Shown here: positions 16,564 through 25,808 of the stretch, in pieces
How positions within the stretch are numbered: position 1 is the first letter of the stretch
Layout of the letters: every line of letters starts with the position of its first letter
NCBI RefSeq assembly: GCF_016863435.1
Contig: NZ_BOOW01000036.1
Span: 108,285 to 172,284 of the forward strand
Length of the DNA stretch: 64,000 bases
Source of the DNA: Sinosporangium siamense
GTDB taxonomy: Bacteria > Actinomycetota > Actinomycetes > Streptosporangiales > Streptosporangiaceae
Direction: 5' to 3'
The notes under the pieces: model-generated
Told to the model about the DNA's origin: nothing
The model's input: the letters and a program-made list of their open reading frames with translations, nothing else
Databases searched by the model: none
Translations under genes and position numbers: made by a program

Positions 16564-17982
16564 CTAGTGCCTCCGCCACCGGTCGGTCTCGTATTCGTCG
16601 ACGGCCTTGCCAAGACCTGCCAGCTTCTCGGTGAAGGTCATAGGGAACAGGCCGGGCTCGGCCGGCGGCCGGTTCGCGTCGACGTATTGCGTGCCGAGGT
16701 TGGTGAGGGCGACCACGATGTAGTGCCTGCCCGCCTTGCCCGGCAGCGACTTCACGATGCCGGCGTCGGCGCCCGAGTTGCTGACCCAGCCGGTCTTGTG
16801 GGCGAAGCTCACCTCGGCGTTGGCGTCGCAGGGACGCACGTCGCGGCCGAACCGGTTGCCGGCGACGGTGACGGTCCCGTCGTCGCCCACCCAGCGCGAA
16901 GGCACCCGGTGCGGGATGCCGGGCACCGGGCTGTCGCACCGGTTGGCCGTGGACAACATGTCGTTCCAACCCTGGTTCGCGAGGTGCACCTTGAACACCT
17001 GGCGCGAGGCCGGGCTCAGCACGGCGGAGGTCACCGGGGTGCCGTCGGGCGCGTTCCATGCCTTGCCGGGCAGCCCGTTGACCAGGGCGAGCAGCTTGGC
17101 GGTGTCCAGCGAGGTCATGGTGACCGGGTTGGACCAGCGCCCGCCGGTGGCGGGGTTGGTGTTCTTGAGCTGGAGGGTTTCCAGGCCGAGGCTCTGGAAG
17201 GTCTGGTTCAGCTCGTTGACGGCTCCCTTGTCGTGGAGCAGCTTGACCAGGGCGCAAGTGGCCGGGTTGTCGGAGGTGGTCAGCGACGCCTGCAGGTAAT
17301 TCCCGACCGTGTTGCTGGTGTCGCCCCGGCACAACGAACTGTTCTCCGTCGGCCGGTAGTCATAGGTGTCGGTGAGCGCGATCGTGCCCTTGTCCACCAG
17401 ACGCAGGACACCGAAACCGACCATCAGCTTCAGCACGGAGGCGGGGTAGGGCGACATGAAGTCGATGGGTGCCTGCTCACGGCCGGGGACGATGTCGATC
17501 GTGCCCCTGCCCTGGTTGGCATACCAGCCATTGTCGTCCCACTGACGCCAGCGGACGGCATTCGTGCGGTAATTGCGGTCCACAGGCACGGCGACGCCGT
17601 CCGGATGCTGCGGACTCATCAATACGGTGCCGGACGCCAGCGGGTTGCCGTGCTTATCGAGTTCCAGCACGGTCACGTCGAGTTGCGGCTGCTGCGTGAT
17701 CGGCTGGGGATCGGCCGCGGTGAACAGCCGGGAGTACTCCGAAGGCGTCCTGGCCATTTTCTCTTCGACGTCCGCGAGCCGCATGGCCTGAGTTGAGCCG
17801 GGCGGCGCGAGATCGAGCACCTCCTGGAAACGCGCGTCGTTCATGGCCCGCTGGAGGAAACGGGTGATGTGGTTGGTCTGACCCTCGGCTTCGGCCTGCG
17901 CTGGCACCGTCGCCAGGCCCAGGAAGAGGATGCCGGCGGCGGCCCCCGCGGCGGCGGCGCGGCTCTTCTGGATAAAGGACAT
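16564..17982 (-). CDS. Secreted beta-lactamase-fold serine hydrolase
   Basis: 472 residues with a signal peptide (1-30, cleavage after PAQA) and the three motifs of penicillin-recognising serine enzymes: S182-x-x-K185 (SVLK), S237-D-N (TTSDNPATC) and K396-T-G (AHKTGW). It is longer than class A beta-lactamases because of about 150 extra N-terminal residues and inserts. Likely a D,D-peptidase-like or related serine hydrolase acting on cell-wall peptides; true beta-lactamase activity cannot be claimed. Single gene. Confidence 0.8.
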   Translation of the reverse strand: MSFIQKSRAAAAGAAAGILFLGLATVPAQAEAEGQTNHITRFLQRAMNDARFQEVLDLAPPGSTQAMRLADVEEKMARTPSEYSRLFTAADPQPITQQPQLDVTVLELDKHGNPLASGTVLMSPQHPDGVAVPVDRNYRTNAVRWRQWDDNGWYANQGRGTIDIVPGREQAPIDFMSPYPASVLKLMVGFGVLRLVDKGTIALTDTYDYRPTENSSLCRGDTSNTVGNYLQASLTTSDNPATCALVKLLHDKGAVNELNQTFQSLGLETLQLKNTNPATGGRWSNPVTMTSLDTAKLLALVNGLPGKAWNAPDGTPVTSAVLSPASRQVFKVHLANQGWNDMLSTANRCDSPVPGIPHRVPSRWVGDDGTVTVAGNRFGRDVRPCDANAEVSFAHKTGWVSNSGADAGIVKSLPGKAGRHYIVVALTNLGTQYVDANRPPAEPGLFPMTFTEKLAGLGKAVDEYETDRWRRH

Positions 17983-18011
17983 CTGAGGATCTTAAGTCGC
18001 CGATCTTGCTC

Positions 18012-18205
18012 ATGCGCCGGAACGTCGCCTATCGCTGGGGCTCGATCATCGTGCCCACCGGTTATGTGGACTACGACGTCTTCCATGCGGCCGGCGGGAA
18101 CCCCTATGGGCTGAGCCGAGTAAAGAACTGCTGGTGGGCGCCCGATATCAGGGAGGCCGGCCGACGCGCATCGCCGCCGCGGTAGCCTATCTGCGCGCCG
18201 CGTGA
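18012..18205 (+). pseudogene. C-terminal remnant of a WrbA-type NAD(P)H:quinone oxidoreductase
   Basis: RWGSIIVPTGYVDYDVF and AAGGNPYGLS match the WrbA block that binds FMN. The frame stops at TAG, while a shifted frame carries the usual end (RIAAAVAYLRAA, stop at 18205). The N-terminal two thirds are missing. A dead fragment. Confidence 0.65.
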
Positions 18206-18300
18206 CTCCTGCCGGCGTGGTGTTGCGCTTCTCGCTTATGGCAACAGCGACGCGCGCCTTCGTGACGGGCCCGGGGCGGCTAGGTGTTCGCCTTACAGGA

Positions 18301-18729
18301 TCAGCGGCGGGAGTAGTTCTCCGGGGTTCCGCATCGCTGTCCCACCCCGGGGAAGTTCTGACACACGGTGATCTTGATTCGCCAAATGTGGCCGGCGTTG
18401 GGGGAGAAGTTGATGCGCTTCGCGCCGTCGCTGACAGTCCGGCTGTCAGACGTCCTCTTCTCACCTAGATCATTGAACGTCTCGAAAATCACCGTGGTGG
18501 AGTAGTCACTGTTCCTGCGGTTGACCACGCTGCCGCTGATGTTCACCAGAGCGCTGGGGAGGCTCCAGGCGATTGTCCCCGTGCTGAATCCCATGTTGCA
18601 GTCAGAATTCTTGTAGCACACATGGAACTGTTCGCCGGCGTTCACCGCGGACGCGGACGCGGGCGCGGTGGCCGTCAACACGCCGGCGAGCGCGGACAAA
18701 ACGAGTGCGGCACGTAGCGACTTTCTCAT
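18301..18729 (-). CDS. Small secreted protein with four cysteines
   Basis: 142 residues from ATG 18729 (GAGAAGGGG upstream). Signal peptide 1-28 (cleavage after ASASA). The mature part has CYKNSDCNMG near its start and VCQNFPGVGQRCG near its end, probably two disulphides around a beta-rich domain. No family recognised. Such small secreted proteins are frequent in filamentous actinomycetes. Its upstream region contains a 12-base tandem repeat. Confidence 0.7.
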   Translation of the reverse strand: MRKSLRAALVLSALAGVLTATAPASASAVNAGEQFHVCYKNSDCNMGFSTGTIAWSLPSALVNISGSVVNRRNSDYSTTVIFETFNDLGEKRTSDSRTVSDGAKRINFSPNAGHIWRIKITVCQNFPGVGQRCGTPENYSRR

Positions 18730-18900
18730 GTTTCCCCTTCTCAGATGCGGGTGTCCGTTCGGCCCGGGCCAGAACTCACCGTGACCGACGAGACAGCCCG
18801 TCCAACCAACCAGGTCGGTCCGCGTGCGGGGAGAGCCGTGCACGAATCGGAGCGTAAACCTGCACGCCTTTCAAGCGGTGCCTCCGCCGGCTGTTCACTC

Positions 18901-18963
18901 GAGGAATCCATCGAGGAATCCATCGAGGAATCCATCGAGGAATCCATAGAGAAATCCGTCGAG
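18901..18963. repeat. Five tandem copies of a 12-base unit
   Basis: GAGGAATCCATC repeated four times (the last ending in A) plus a diverged fifth copy GAGAAATCCGTC. It lies 170-235 bases upstream of the small secreted protein gene and just after the stop of the AraC gene. The unit is a multiple of three and both strands stay open through it, but neither frame looks like a real gene. Confidence 0.85.
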
Positions 18964-19014
18964 AACAGGAGGTGGCCGGGCTCGCCGCCGGAGCCGGGGA
19001 GAGGGGAAGGGGAG

Positions 19015-20004
19015 TCACCCGGCGGGAGGCTGGTCGATCGGGCCGGACGACATCCGCATGGAGCTGCGGTAAGCGACGGGAGTGGTCCCGAAGGCCTGGC
19101 GGAACGCATGCGCGAAAGTCGACGGGCTGGCGAAGCCCCAGCGCGCGGCGATGGCGTGAATCGGCAGCCCACGCAGGCCGGGATCGGCCAGATCGGTGCG
19201 GCAGCGTTCGAGGCGGCGTCGCCGTACCGACGAGGCCACGCTCTCGTCCCGGCCGTCGAAAAGAGCATAGAGCCCACGCAGCGAGATGTTGTGGCGGGCG
19301 GCGATGGAACGGGGGGACAGTTGAGGATCGGCGAGGTGGTGGTCGATGAAGGCGTCGATACGCCGCAGCATCACCTGCTGCCGCGTTTCAGGTGGAAGAC
19401 CGACATTGAGCTGTTGGGCGAGCAGTCCGGAGGCGAGACTCAGCGCTGTCTGCTCCAGCGAGCGCAGGTCTTCCGGCGAGCATTCGGCGCCATTGGTTTC
19501 GAGCGCGGTGAGAAACTGGCGATACAGAGCACCTAGACCGCGCCGAGTGGTGAACCGGCTGCCCAGCGCCGCGTCCAGCCCGTTGGCGGGCAGGCTGAAC
19601 ATCGCGCGGGGGATGCTCAGCACCGTCACCACGGTGCCTTCACTGTCGAGCGGTGCAGCGACGTAGGGGTGGGATGTGTCCCAGAGGACCACGTCCCCGG
19701 TCTCCATGCGAACATCGGTGCGGTTCCGGGAAAAGCCAATGTGACCGCGCTTGATCAGCCCCAGGAGGTAGTGTTCCGGATCGCTCTGCCGGATCAACTG
19801 CGGGGTGCGCCGGTCTCGGTGCCCGGCCTCGATCTGCTGCGACAGTTCGATCTGGCCGAGACTCAACCCTCTGAACCGGACATGGAACACCTTGGAATCG
19901 GTGATCGTGACCTCGTGAGGAGCCAGGGAGCGAGACAAGTTTTCGCGGTACCACTCTTCTCGCTCTCCGGCCTCGACCTCGTCTGTGGAACCCCGTGACC
20001 ACAC
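19015..20004 (-). CDS. AraC-family regulator with N-terminal sensing domain
   Basis: 329 residues. The N-terminal half (about 30-185) is a cupin-like AraC_binding_2 domain (LLGLIKRGHIGFSRN, GDVVLWDTSHPYVA). The C-terminal half (about 220-329) is a two-helix-turn-helix domain (SPRSIAARHNISLRGLYALF, then IAARWGFASPSTFAHAFRQA and FGTTPVAYR). GTG 20004 is preceded by CAGGAG with seven-base spacing, better than longer starts. It diverges from the CAP gene, the most obvious candidate target. Confidence 0.9.
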   Translation of the reverse strand: MWSRGSTDEVEAGEREEWYRENLSRSLAPHEVTITDSKVFHVRFRGLSLGQIELSQQIEAGHRDRRTPQLIRQSDPEHYLLGLIKRGHIGFSRNRTDVRMETGDVVLWDTSHPYVAAPLDSEGTVVTVLSIPRAMFSLPANGLDAALGSRFTTRRGLGALYRQFLTALETNGAECSPEDLRSLEQTALSLASGLLAQQLNVGLPPETRQQVMLRRIDAFIDHHLADPQLSPRSIAARHNISLRGLYALFDGRDESVASSVRRRRLERCRTDLADPGLRGLPIHAIAARWGFASPSTFAHAFRQAFGTTPVAYRSSMRMSSGPIDQPPAG

Positions 20005-20271
20005 GACAATTCTCCTGCCAGATTGGGGAAACTGCTTCGGGCCTCGATCGGCCCGATGGGAATTCTGCCCTCTGGAGATCGCCTCCGGTTGGGCCAGTGA
20101 TTGGCCGGGGCGTTCGAGACCGGCATGGCGGTGGCCGGCGACCGTGGGGTCTTGGGCAAGCCTCGTGACGTGCATGTCACCGATCGGCCACTGTGACCAC
20201 CCGATCACGCTCGACTACCGTCCGCGTCTAGCGGATCACGTAGCGCGACGTGCTTGAATCGGAGTCCCTTC

Positions 20272-20949
20272 ATGCCCCTTCCCCCACGCGCAGCGCCGGC
20301 CGCGTTGGCACTGCTCACCCTCGGCGCTCCCTTAATGGGCACCACACCCCCAGTCTCGGCGTCGACACAGACCCAGGCTCGCGCACCGCAACCGTTGCTG
20401 CGGGAAGCCGTCGCCTCTCGGCCTGAGAGTGCCGTAGCCACCCCCGCTGAATCCGCGTCACGACTCCTCGCAGCTGACGCCTTCCAGCAGGACTGCCTCA
20501 AGGCGCACAACACCTATCGCGCACGGCACGGAGTACCCGCAATGCGGACCGAGCCGGCGGGCCTCGAAGCGGCCAAGAAATCCGCCACCTATTACGCCCA
20601 AAAGGGATCGATCGACCACTCCTCACCTTATAAGCACGCCCGCGGGGAGAATCTGTTCGTCTTCATGACCACCAACTCCGACACGGTGGCCTCATGCGCA
20701 GACGCCGTGAGAGCCTGGTACCAGGGGATCAGCCACTACGACTTCAACCGTCCCGGCTTCTCCTTCGACACAGGCTGGTTCACACAGGTGGTGTGGAAGT
20801 CCTCAACCCAACTGGGCTGCGCCCAAGCCATCGGCCAAACATCCGGCCGATCCGGGACGTACATCGTGTGCCTCTACAACCCACCCGGCAACCTCCTCGG
20901 AAACGACGGCGCCCACTTCAGGGACAACGTTCCTCGTCTTATCAGGTAA
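20272..20949 (+). CDS. Secreted CAP-domain (SCP/PR-1) protein
   Basis: 225 residues with a signal peptide (about 1-30). The CAP domain spans about 75-220: CLKAHNTYRARHGVPAM, SIDHSSPYKHARGENLF, WFTQVVWKSSTQLGCA and the signature YIVCLYNPPGN. The His/Glu cavity residues are present (H in IDHSS, E in GENL, H/Q region WFTQVVW with Gln in place of His). Extracellular role unknown. ATG 20272 has GGAG seven bases before; TTG 20254 would add six residues. Confidence 0.88.
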   Translation: MPLPPRAAPAALALLTLGAPLMGTTPPVSASTQTQARAPQPLLREAVASRPESAVATPAESASRLLAADAFQQDCLKAHNTYRARHGVPAMRTEPAGLEAAKKSATYYAQKGSIDHSSPYKHARGENLFVFMTTNSDTVASCADAVRAWYQGISHYDFNRPGFSFDTGWFTQVVWKSSTQLGCAQAIGQTSGRSGTYIVCLYNPPGNLLGNDGAHFRDNVPRLIR

Positions 20950-21172
20950 TACTTTCGGCCAAGGGAGGGTTCTGAGAAAGCGCGGCTGAGGATGCCGTGT
21001 TGCGACCGTTCGCGGGGCGATGGGGACCCCACGGCAAAGCCGCTGCTCTTAGGCGGTGGGGTCGATGGTTTCCGGCCTGATTTTCAGCAGACCTCCGGTA
21101 GTGCAGCTGAGCCTGGTGTGTCGCTGAAATCTGTCGCTATGGATTGGTCAAGGATCGTGGTCACAGAATCTC

Positions 21173-21238
21173 TGTGCGCTCAGATTCGGTGGCTATTCCA
21201 TCGGCCACATCTCCGGCTGCCATATCAACCCGGTCACC
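21173..21238 (+). pseudogene. Aquaporin remnant with one NPA-type box
   Basis: Encodes CALRFGGYSIGHISGCHINP followed by VT, clearly the first NPA half of an AqpZ-like channel with a small deletion. Only about 22 codons remain before the sequence switches to a dhaK fragment in another frame. Confidence 0.6.
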
Positions 21239-21452
21239 CACCCTCGTGGTCATCGAGTTGTACGTGGTGTTCAACGAGGTGGCAGGCGTGCTCGCCGCGA
21301 AGAATGTGACTATCGCCCGCAGCCTGGTGGGCAACTATGTGACCAGTTTGGACATGACGGGTGTCTCCATCACGGTGTGCAGGGCGGATACCGACATGCT
21401 GTCTCTGTGGGACGCGCCCGTGAACACGCCGGCCCTGCGCTGGGGAGTCTGA
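21239..21452 (+). pseudogene. C-terminal fragment of a dihydroxyacetone kinase DhaK subunit
   Basis: The frame ending at TGA 21452 reads IELYVVFNEVAGVLAAKN, then SLVGNYVTSLDMTGVSIT and WDAPVNTPALRWGV, the standard DhaK C-terminus. About 70 of about 330 residues are left. It differs from the intact dihydroxyacetone kinase at 22743-24440 (whose DhaK part ends with LWTGPTGTPL), so it came from a second, separate DhaK gene. Confidence 0.7.
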
Positions 21453-21556
21453 ACCGGGTCGGGGCGGGGCAAGGCACGAGGCACGGCTTGGGGACCGGCC
21501 GTGTGAACCGCACCCCGTTCCGACATACACCGATCCGATGAATGGAGGACTCCCCT

Positions 21557-21652
21557 ATGCGCAGCGAGCCGACCGGCAAAGCCCTTAGCCGTGAAACGGC
21601 GTTGGATGTCTGGCAACTCGTGCGGGATCGGTGTATGGCCTCGTTGCCCTGA
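21557..21652 (+). CDS. Possible 31-residue peptide upstream of the aldo/keto reductase
   Basis: ATG 21557 is preceded by TGGAGGA at good spacing. It encodes a short charged peptide (MRSEPTGKALSRETALDVWQ and 11 more residues). It could be a leader peptide, a remnant start of a lost gene, or chance. No homologue recognised. Confidence 0.25.
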   Translation: MRSEPTGKALSRETALDVWQLVRDRCMASLP

Positions 21653-21712
21653 CCTTGCCCGGCGCCTACTGCGGGTCCAATGTCGTAAGAACTGCCAAGA
21701 GGGTTTTCTCGC

Positions 21713-22687
21713 ATGAGTCTGACACTCCGGGCGGCCTCGCCCCTCCGTATCGGTCTGGGGCTGGCCGCCGTCGGTCGGCCCGGGTACATCACCCTGGGCC
21801 GGGACACGGATCTGCCTGCCGTACGCTCGGCCGAAGCTCTTAAGGAGCGGGCCTTCGCCCTGATGGACGCGGCCTATGCCCAAGGGGTGCGCTACCTCGA
21901 CGCCGCCCGCTCTTACGGTCTGGCCGAAACGTATCTCGCCGAGTGGCTGGAATCCCGTCCCGACGCCAAAGACGTCGTGGTGAGCAGCAAGTGGGGCTAC
22001 ACCTACACCGCCGACTGGCGCACACAGGCCGATGTCCACGAGGTCAAAGACCACAGCATTGACGCGTATGACCGTCAAGTCGCCGAGACCCGCGCCCTGC
22101 TCGGGGACCGGCTCAATCTGTATCAGGTTCACTCCGTAACCCCGGACAGCCCCGCATTGAGCGACACCGCCCTGCATGAGCGTTTGGCACAGCTGACGGA
22201 AGAAGGAGTCACCGTCGGCCTGTCCACCAGCGGTCCCCGCCAGGCGGACACCATCCGCGCGGCGCTGTCCGTCACGGTGAGCGGAAGGCCGGTGTTCGGC
22301 AGTGTCCAGACCACCTACAACCTGCTGGAGCGCTCGGCAGGCGGCGCTCTCGCCGAGGCACACGACGCCGGCTGTGCGGTGATCGTCAAGGAGGCCCTGG
22401 CCAACGGCCGCCTGGCCGGTCCTCACGTCGTCGCCGCCGAGATGGGCGCTCTGCGGGAGATCGCCCAGGAAACAGGTGCCTCGTGCGATGCCGTCGCCCT
22501 CGCGGCCGTCCTCGCGCAGCCCTGGGCCGACGTCGTGCTCTCCGGAGCCGCCACGGTTGATCAGCTCACTAGCAACATCGCGGCGACACACGTTCATCTC
22601 AGTTCCGCCCAGCTGGAGCGGCTCACCGAGCTGGCTCAGCCCGCCGAAGCCTACTGGGCGCAGCGATCACGGCTGGCCTGGGCGTGA
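21713..22687 (+). CDS. Aldo/keto reductase
   Basis: 324-residue TIM-barrel NAD(P)H oxidoreductase. The catalytic tetrad is visible: D63 and Y68 in YLDAARSYG, K93 in VVSSKWG and H140 in LYQVHS. The family reduces aldehydes and ketones or oxidises polyols. It is followed 55 bases later by dihydroxyacetone kinase and preceded by aquaporin and dhaK remnants, which suggests glycerol/dihydroxyacetone or related triose metabolism. Confidence 0.88.
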   Translation: MSLTLRAASPLRIGLGLAAVGRPGYITLGRDTDLPAVRSAEALKERAFALMDAAYAQGVRYLDAARSYGLAETYLAEWLESRPDAKDVVVSSKWGYTYTADWRTQADVHEVKDHSIDAYDRQVAETRALLGDRLNLYQVHSVTPDSPALSDTALHERLAQLTEEGVTVGLSTSGPRQADTIRAALSVTVSGRPVFGSVQTTYNLLERSAGGALAEAHDAGCAVIVKEALANGRLAGPHVVAAEMGALREIAQETGASCDAVALAAVLAQPWADVVLSGAATVDQLTSNIAATHVHLSSAQLERLTELAQPAEAYWAQRSRLAWA

Positions 22688-22742
22688 GCCGTACGGCAGG
22701 CGCCTCACTTGACCTCAACGCCCATCGACCTGGAGCTTCCCG

Positions 22743-24440
22743 ATGACGTATTTCCTTCCGCAGGCCGACGCGGTCCTGCGTGCCGCACGCGGTCTCGCCC
22801 TGGCCCACCCCGGCCTGATCGAAGTGAACACTAGCCCTCTGTACCTGCGGGCTCGCACCAGCAACCCCAGCCGCACTGTCGCGTTGGTCGCAGGAGGCGG
22901 CTCCGGCCACGAGCCGCTGCACACCGGCCTGCTCGGCCCCGGCGGCCTCGACGCCGTCTGTCCCGGTGAGGTGTTCGCGTCTCCGCACAACCGGCAGATC
23001 TACGAGGCCAGCGTGGCCGCCGCGAAGAGCGACGGCGTCTTGCTCATCATCAAGAACTACACCGGCGATGTGATCAACTTTCAGATCGCGGCGGAACGCC
23101 TTCGCCACGACGGCATTCCCGTAGCCACTGTCCTTGTCGACGACGACCTGGCCACCGACAAGAAGGACGCCGCGACCGGCCGCCGAGGCACCGCCGCAAC
23201 CGTGGTCCTGGAGAAGCTGCTTGGAGCCTTCGCCGACCAGGGCGCCAAACTTGTGGAACTCGTCAGACTGGGCGTGGAAATCGTCGCGCGCTCCCGCAGT
23301 CTCGCTGTCGCGGCCCGAGCCCAGACCTCACCCTCGACCGCGGCGCCGGCCTTCGAGCTGAGCCCCGGCACGCTCGACTACGGTGTCGGAATCCACGGCG
23401 AGCGCGGGACACGCACCATCGACCACCGCCCCGTCGAGGAGCTCGTCCGGCAGATGACCGACGATCTACTCGGAGCCCTGCCCGCGAGGCAGGACAAGGT
23501 ATTGGTCGTCGTCAACGGACTCGGTGCGACGACCAGCCTGGAACTGCACGCCATCGGCTCGATCCTGTACGACCTGCTGACGGCCCGCGGCATCCAGCCC
23601 CTGGCCATCGTGCCCGGCACGTTCACCGCGGCGCTGGACATGGCAGGCTTCTCCATCACCCTCACCCATATGAAGGCGGAGTGGGAAGACCTGTGGACGG
23701 GACCCACCGGCACACCGCTTCAGCTTCCCTCCCTCACCCTGACCCCGGACACCGCGGCGACCATCGTCACCGAACCGGCCCCTACCGAAGCACACGTGAG
23801 CGAGGCCCCGGCAGGCCGAGCCGTTCTCGACCGTTATTCGATGATCGTCTCCCAGGTCCGTGACAACCTCACCACCCTCGACCAGCTCGTCGGCGACGGC
23901 GACTTCGGCGACAACCTTCTCGGCGGCGTGCGCCGGGCGGTCAAGCTGAACGAATCGGGGACCGACGGCATGGCTGCCCTGGCCAAGGCGTTTCTCAACG
24001 ATGTCGGCGGCACCAGCGGCCCGCTCTTCGGGCTCCTCTTCCAGCATCTGGCCACCGTGTCCTGGCCCGACGACCAGGCCCCCGATGCGCCGGCCGTCGC
24101 CGAAGCGGCGCGGTCCAGCCTCGCCGCCATCCACCGAGCCGGCGGAGCCGAGGTTGGCGACTGCACCCTCGTGGACGCACTCGCTCCCGCCATCGACGCC
24201 TTGGCCGCGGCCACCGACAGCCCCTTCACCGCCGCCGCCGAGGCCGCCATCCAGGGTGCCCTGAACACCGCCTCCCTCACCCCCCGGCGTGGCCGCGCCA
24301 GCTACGTGGGCGAGCGCGCCATCGGCGTCCCCGACCCGGGGGCCTTCGGCGTGGCGCTACTGTTCACCGCGATCGCCGACATCTACGAACCGGCGACCGC
24401 CGCGCGCCTGCCCGACCCCCAGCACATCACCTCGCGCTGA
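22743..24440 (+). CDS. ATP-dependent dihydroxyacetone kinase (DhaK-DhaL fusion)
   Basis: 565 residues. The DhaK domain (1-330) has GGGSGHEPLH (H56 region), KNYTGD (D109) and the substrate-binding His H218 in GVGIHGERG. The DhaL domain (about 365-555) has the Mg-ATP motif LVGDGDFGDN, GGTSGPLFG and RGRASYVGERAIGVPDPG. The enzyme phosphorylates dihydroxyacetone, or a related ketotriose or ketotetrose, to feed glycolysis. The HG-x-N of typical DhaL (DGDHGTN) is changed to DGDFGDN. Co-transcribed with the aldo/keto reductase; a terminator follows. Confidence 0.92.
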   Translation: MTYFLPQADAVLRAARGLALAHPGLIEVNTSPLYLRARTSNPSRTVALVAGGGSGHEPLHTGLLGPGGLDAVCPGEVFASPHNRQIYEASVAAAKSDGVLLIIKNYTGDVINFQIAAERLRHDGIPVATVLVDDDLATDKKDAATGRRGTAATVVLEKLLGAFADQGAKLVELVRLGVEIVARSRSLAVAARAQTSPSTAAPAFELSPGTLDYGVGIHGERGTRTIDHRPVEELVRQMTDDLLGALPARQDKVLVVVNGLGATTSLELHAIGSILYDLLTARGIQPLAIVPGTFTAALDMAGFSITLTHMKAEWEDLWTGPTGTPLQLPSLTLTPDTAATIVTEPAPTEAHVSEAPAGRAVLDRYSMIVSQVRDNLTTLDQLVGDGDFGDNLLGGVRRAVKLNESGTDGMAALAKAFLNDVGGTSGPLFGLLFQHLATVSWPDDQAPDAPAVAEAARSSLAAIHRAGGAEVGDCTLVDALAPAIDALAAATDSPFTAAAEAAIQGALNTASLTPRRGRASYVGERAIGVPDPGAFGVALLFTAIADIYEPATAARLPDPQHITSR

Positions 24441-24507
24441 TCCGGCCCGGCGCCGATCACCGCCGAGGTACGGCACAGCCTTCCCGGCCACAGACCCGCG
24501 CCCTGAA

Positions 24508-24541
24508 CGGGCCTGAGGATGCGACGGCGCCCTCAGGCCCG
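24508..24541 (+). terminator. Hairpin terminator after dihydroxyacetone kinase
   Basis: Perfect 11-base inverted repeat CGGGCCTGAGG / CCTCAGGCCCG, 12-base loop, 68 bases after the stop. Confidence 0.75.
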
Positions 24542-24590
24542 TCAGGCGGAAAGGTGCCCAGGCAACGGATTTTCCAGCACCGCCAGGCGC

Positions 24591-24711
24591 CGGCTTCCCG
24601 ACGGGAGGCTGCCTGATCTCCGTCACACGTGGGCGACACTCGCCCCCAAGGCATGCCGGTCAAGGTTGTTCAGGAGCGGTTGGGGCACACCAACCCAAAC
24701 ATCTACCCCCA
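24591..24711 (+). pseudogene. Tyrosine recombinase (integrase) C-terminal remnant
   Basis: LPDLRHTWATLAPKA in one frame continues as MPVKVVQERLGHTNPNIYPQ after a frameshift. These are the box-II His-x-x-Arg-type blocks of phage and plasmid integrases (LRHT...LGH). The catalytic tyrosine and everything upstream are missing. It lies near the left border of the sugar island. Confidence 0.7.
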
Positions 24712-24724
24712 AAGGTCAGCATTC

Positions 24725-25246
24725 TCACCAGTCCTTGCCCCTGGCTCTACCGAACAGCCAGGTGGTCAGCCCAATAAAAGCTGCGATACCGATGCTTATC
24801 AGCGCGGGCATGTACCAATCAGGGCCAGGCATCGCGACATCGTACTCGTCGTTGATTCGCCAAGGCGAAGTTGTGGGATTGACTGCTATGGCCACGGCAA
24901 GAGTCAGCAAGTACATCACGCCGACCAGGCACGCCAGGATTGTATTCACGGTGGATCGGCGGCTAGGACGGTCGAGCACAGCGAGAAAGAGCGCCTCGAC
25001 GCCGAGGATAAGGGTGTAGACGAACGTTCCCGCGCACGCGTGAGCGATAGCTCTGTCCAGTTGGTCCAGCGTCACAGCAGTCCAGGGATCTCCGTACCAG
25101 GAAAGCCCCGCTGGGTGGGCGGCGGCGATCTGGAACATGATGAGATTCACTGCGGCGTACAGCAACGGGGCTGCTAGAGCGAACAACAGAGCCGGCGAGC
25201 TTGCTAATGGACGCCGGCTCAAGCCCGGAGGTTTCAGCGGCGGCAC
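24725..25246 (-). CDS. Four-helix membrane protein of unknown function
   Basis: 173 residues with four hydrophobic helices (about 16-41, 66-91, 101-123, 145-167) and a short basic tail. The loop between helices 1 and 2 has a Trp/Asp-rich stretch (GLSWYGDPWTAVTLDQLDR). No family recognised. It sits alone between the integrase remnant and the sugar operon. Confidence 0.6.
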   Translation of the reverse strand: MPPLKPPGLSRRPLASSPALLFALAAPLLYAAVNLIMFQIAAAHPAGLSWYGDPWTAVTLDQLDRAIAHACAGTFVYTLILGVEALFLAVLDRPSRRSTVNTILACLVGVMYLLTLAVAIAVNPTTSPWRINDEYDVAMPGPDWYMPALISIGIAAFIGLTTWLFGRARGKDW

Positions 25247-25286
25247 CGGCCCCCTCGCCCCGGGCTTCGGTGATCAGAGGGTCACG

Positions 25287-25808
25287 TCATGGTCTGATTT
25301 TCCCGAGGATTTGCCGCACGAGCTCGTCGGGCTCCGAGTCGATATCGGCGACGATGCCGGCTTCGTCGAGTTCGAGCGGCTCGAGAATCGCGAGCTGGGA
25401 GTTGAGAAGTGCGGCAGGCATGAAGTGGTTCCGGCGCGCGTTCAGGCGGGACTCAAGGATTGCTCGCGGGCCGTCGAGGTGGACGAATATCACGTCGGGC
25501 GCGATCACGCGGATCCGGTCGCGATAGCGACGGGCGAGGGCGGAGCAGGCGACGACTGCCGCCGGGCGACTGTCGAGCGCGCGGCCGACCTCGTCCAGCC
25601 ACGCCCACCGGTCCTCGTCCTCGAGCGGGATCCCCGAGCGCATCTTTACGACGTTCGATGCCGGATGCAGGTCGTCGCCGTCGATGAACGGCATGCCGAG
25701 TGCGGCTGCAAGTGCCTGGCCGACGGTGGACTTCCCTGAACCCGAGACACCCATCACCACGATCCGCGATGCGCCCGCGATGGCGCCATGCTCAGATTTC
25801 ACGGTCAC
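25287..25808 (-). CDS. gntK: Gluconokinase
   Basis: 173-residue P-loop sugar-acid kinase: GVSGSGKST at 20-28, [21 protein letters not shown] (the GntK substrate block) and [13 protein letters not shown]. It phosphorylates D-gluconate, or a related sugar acid, with ATP. Its GTG start overlaps the stop of the mannonate dehydratase gene (GTGA), so it is translated as the last gene of the uronate operon. In this setting it may handle gluconate released from the same glycan. Confidence 0.9.
   Translation of the reverse strand: MTVKSEHGAIAGASRIVVMGVSGSGKSTVGQALAAALGMPFIDGDDLHPASNVVKMRSGIPLEDEDRWAWLDEVGRALDSRPAAVVACSALARRYRDRIRVIAPDVIFVHLDGPRAILESRLNARRNHFMPAALLNSQLAILEPLELDEAGIVADIDSEPDELVRQILGKIRP

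Noticed and set aside
16564..17982. Idea that this is a true class A beta-lactamase
   Set aside because: All three motifs are present, but the long N-terminal region and inserts fit a broader serine-hydrolase group; resistance cannot be claimed.
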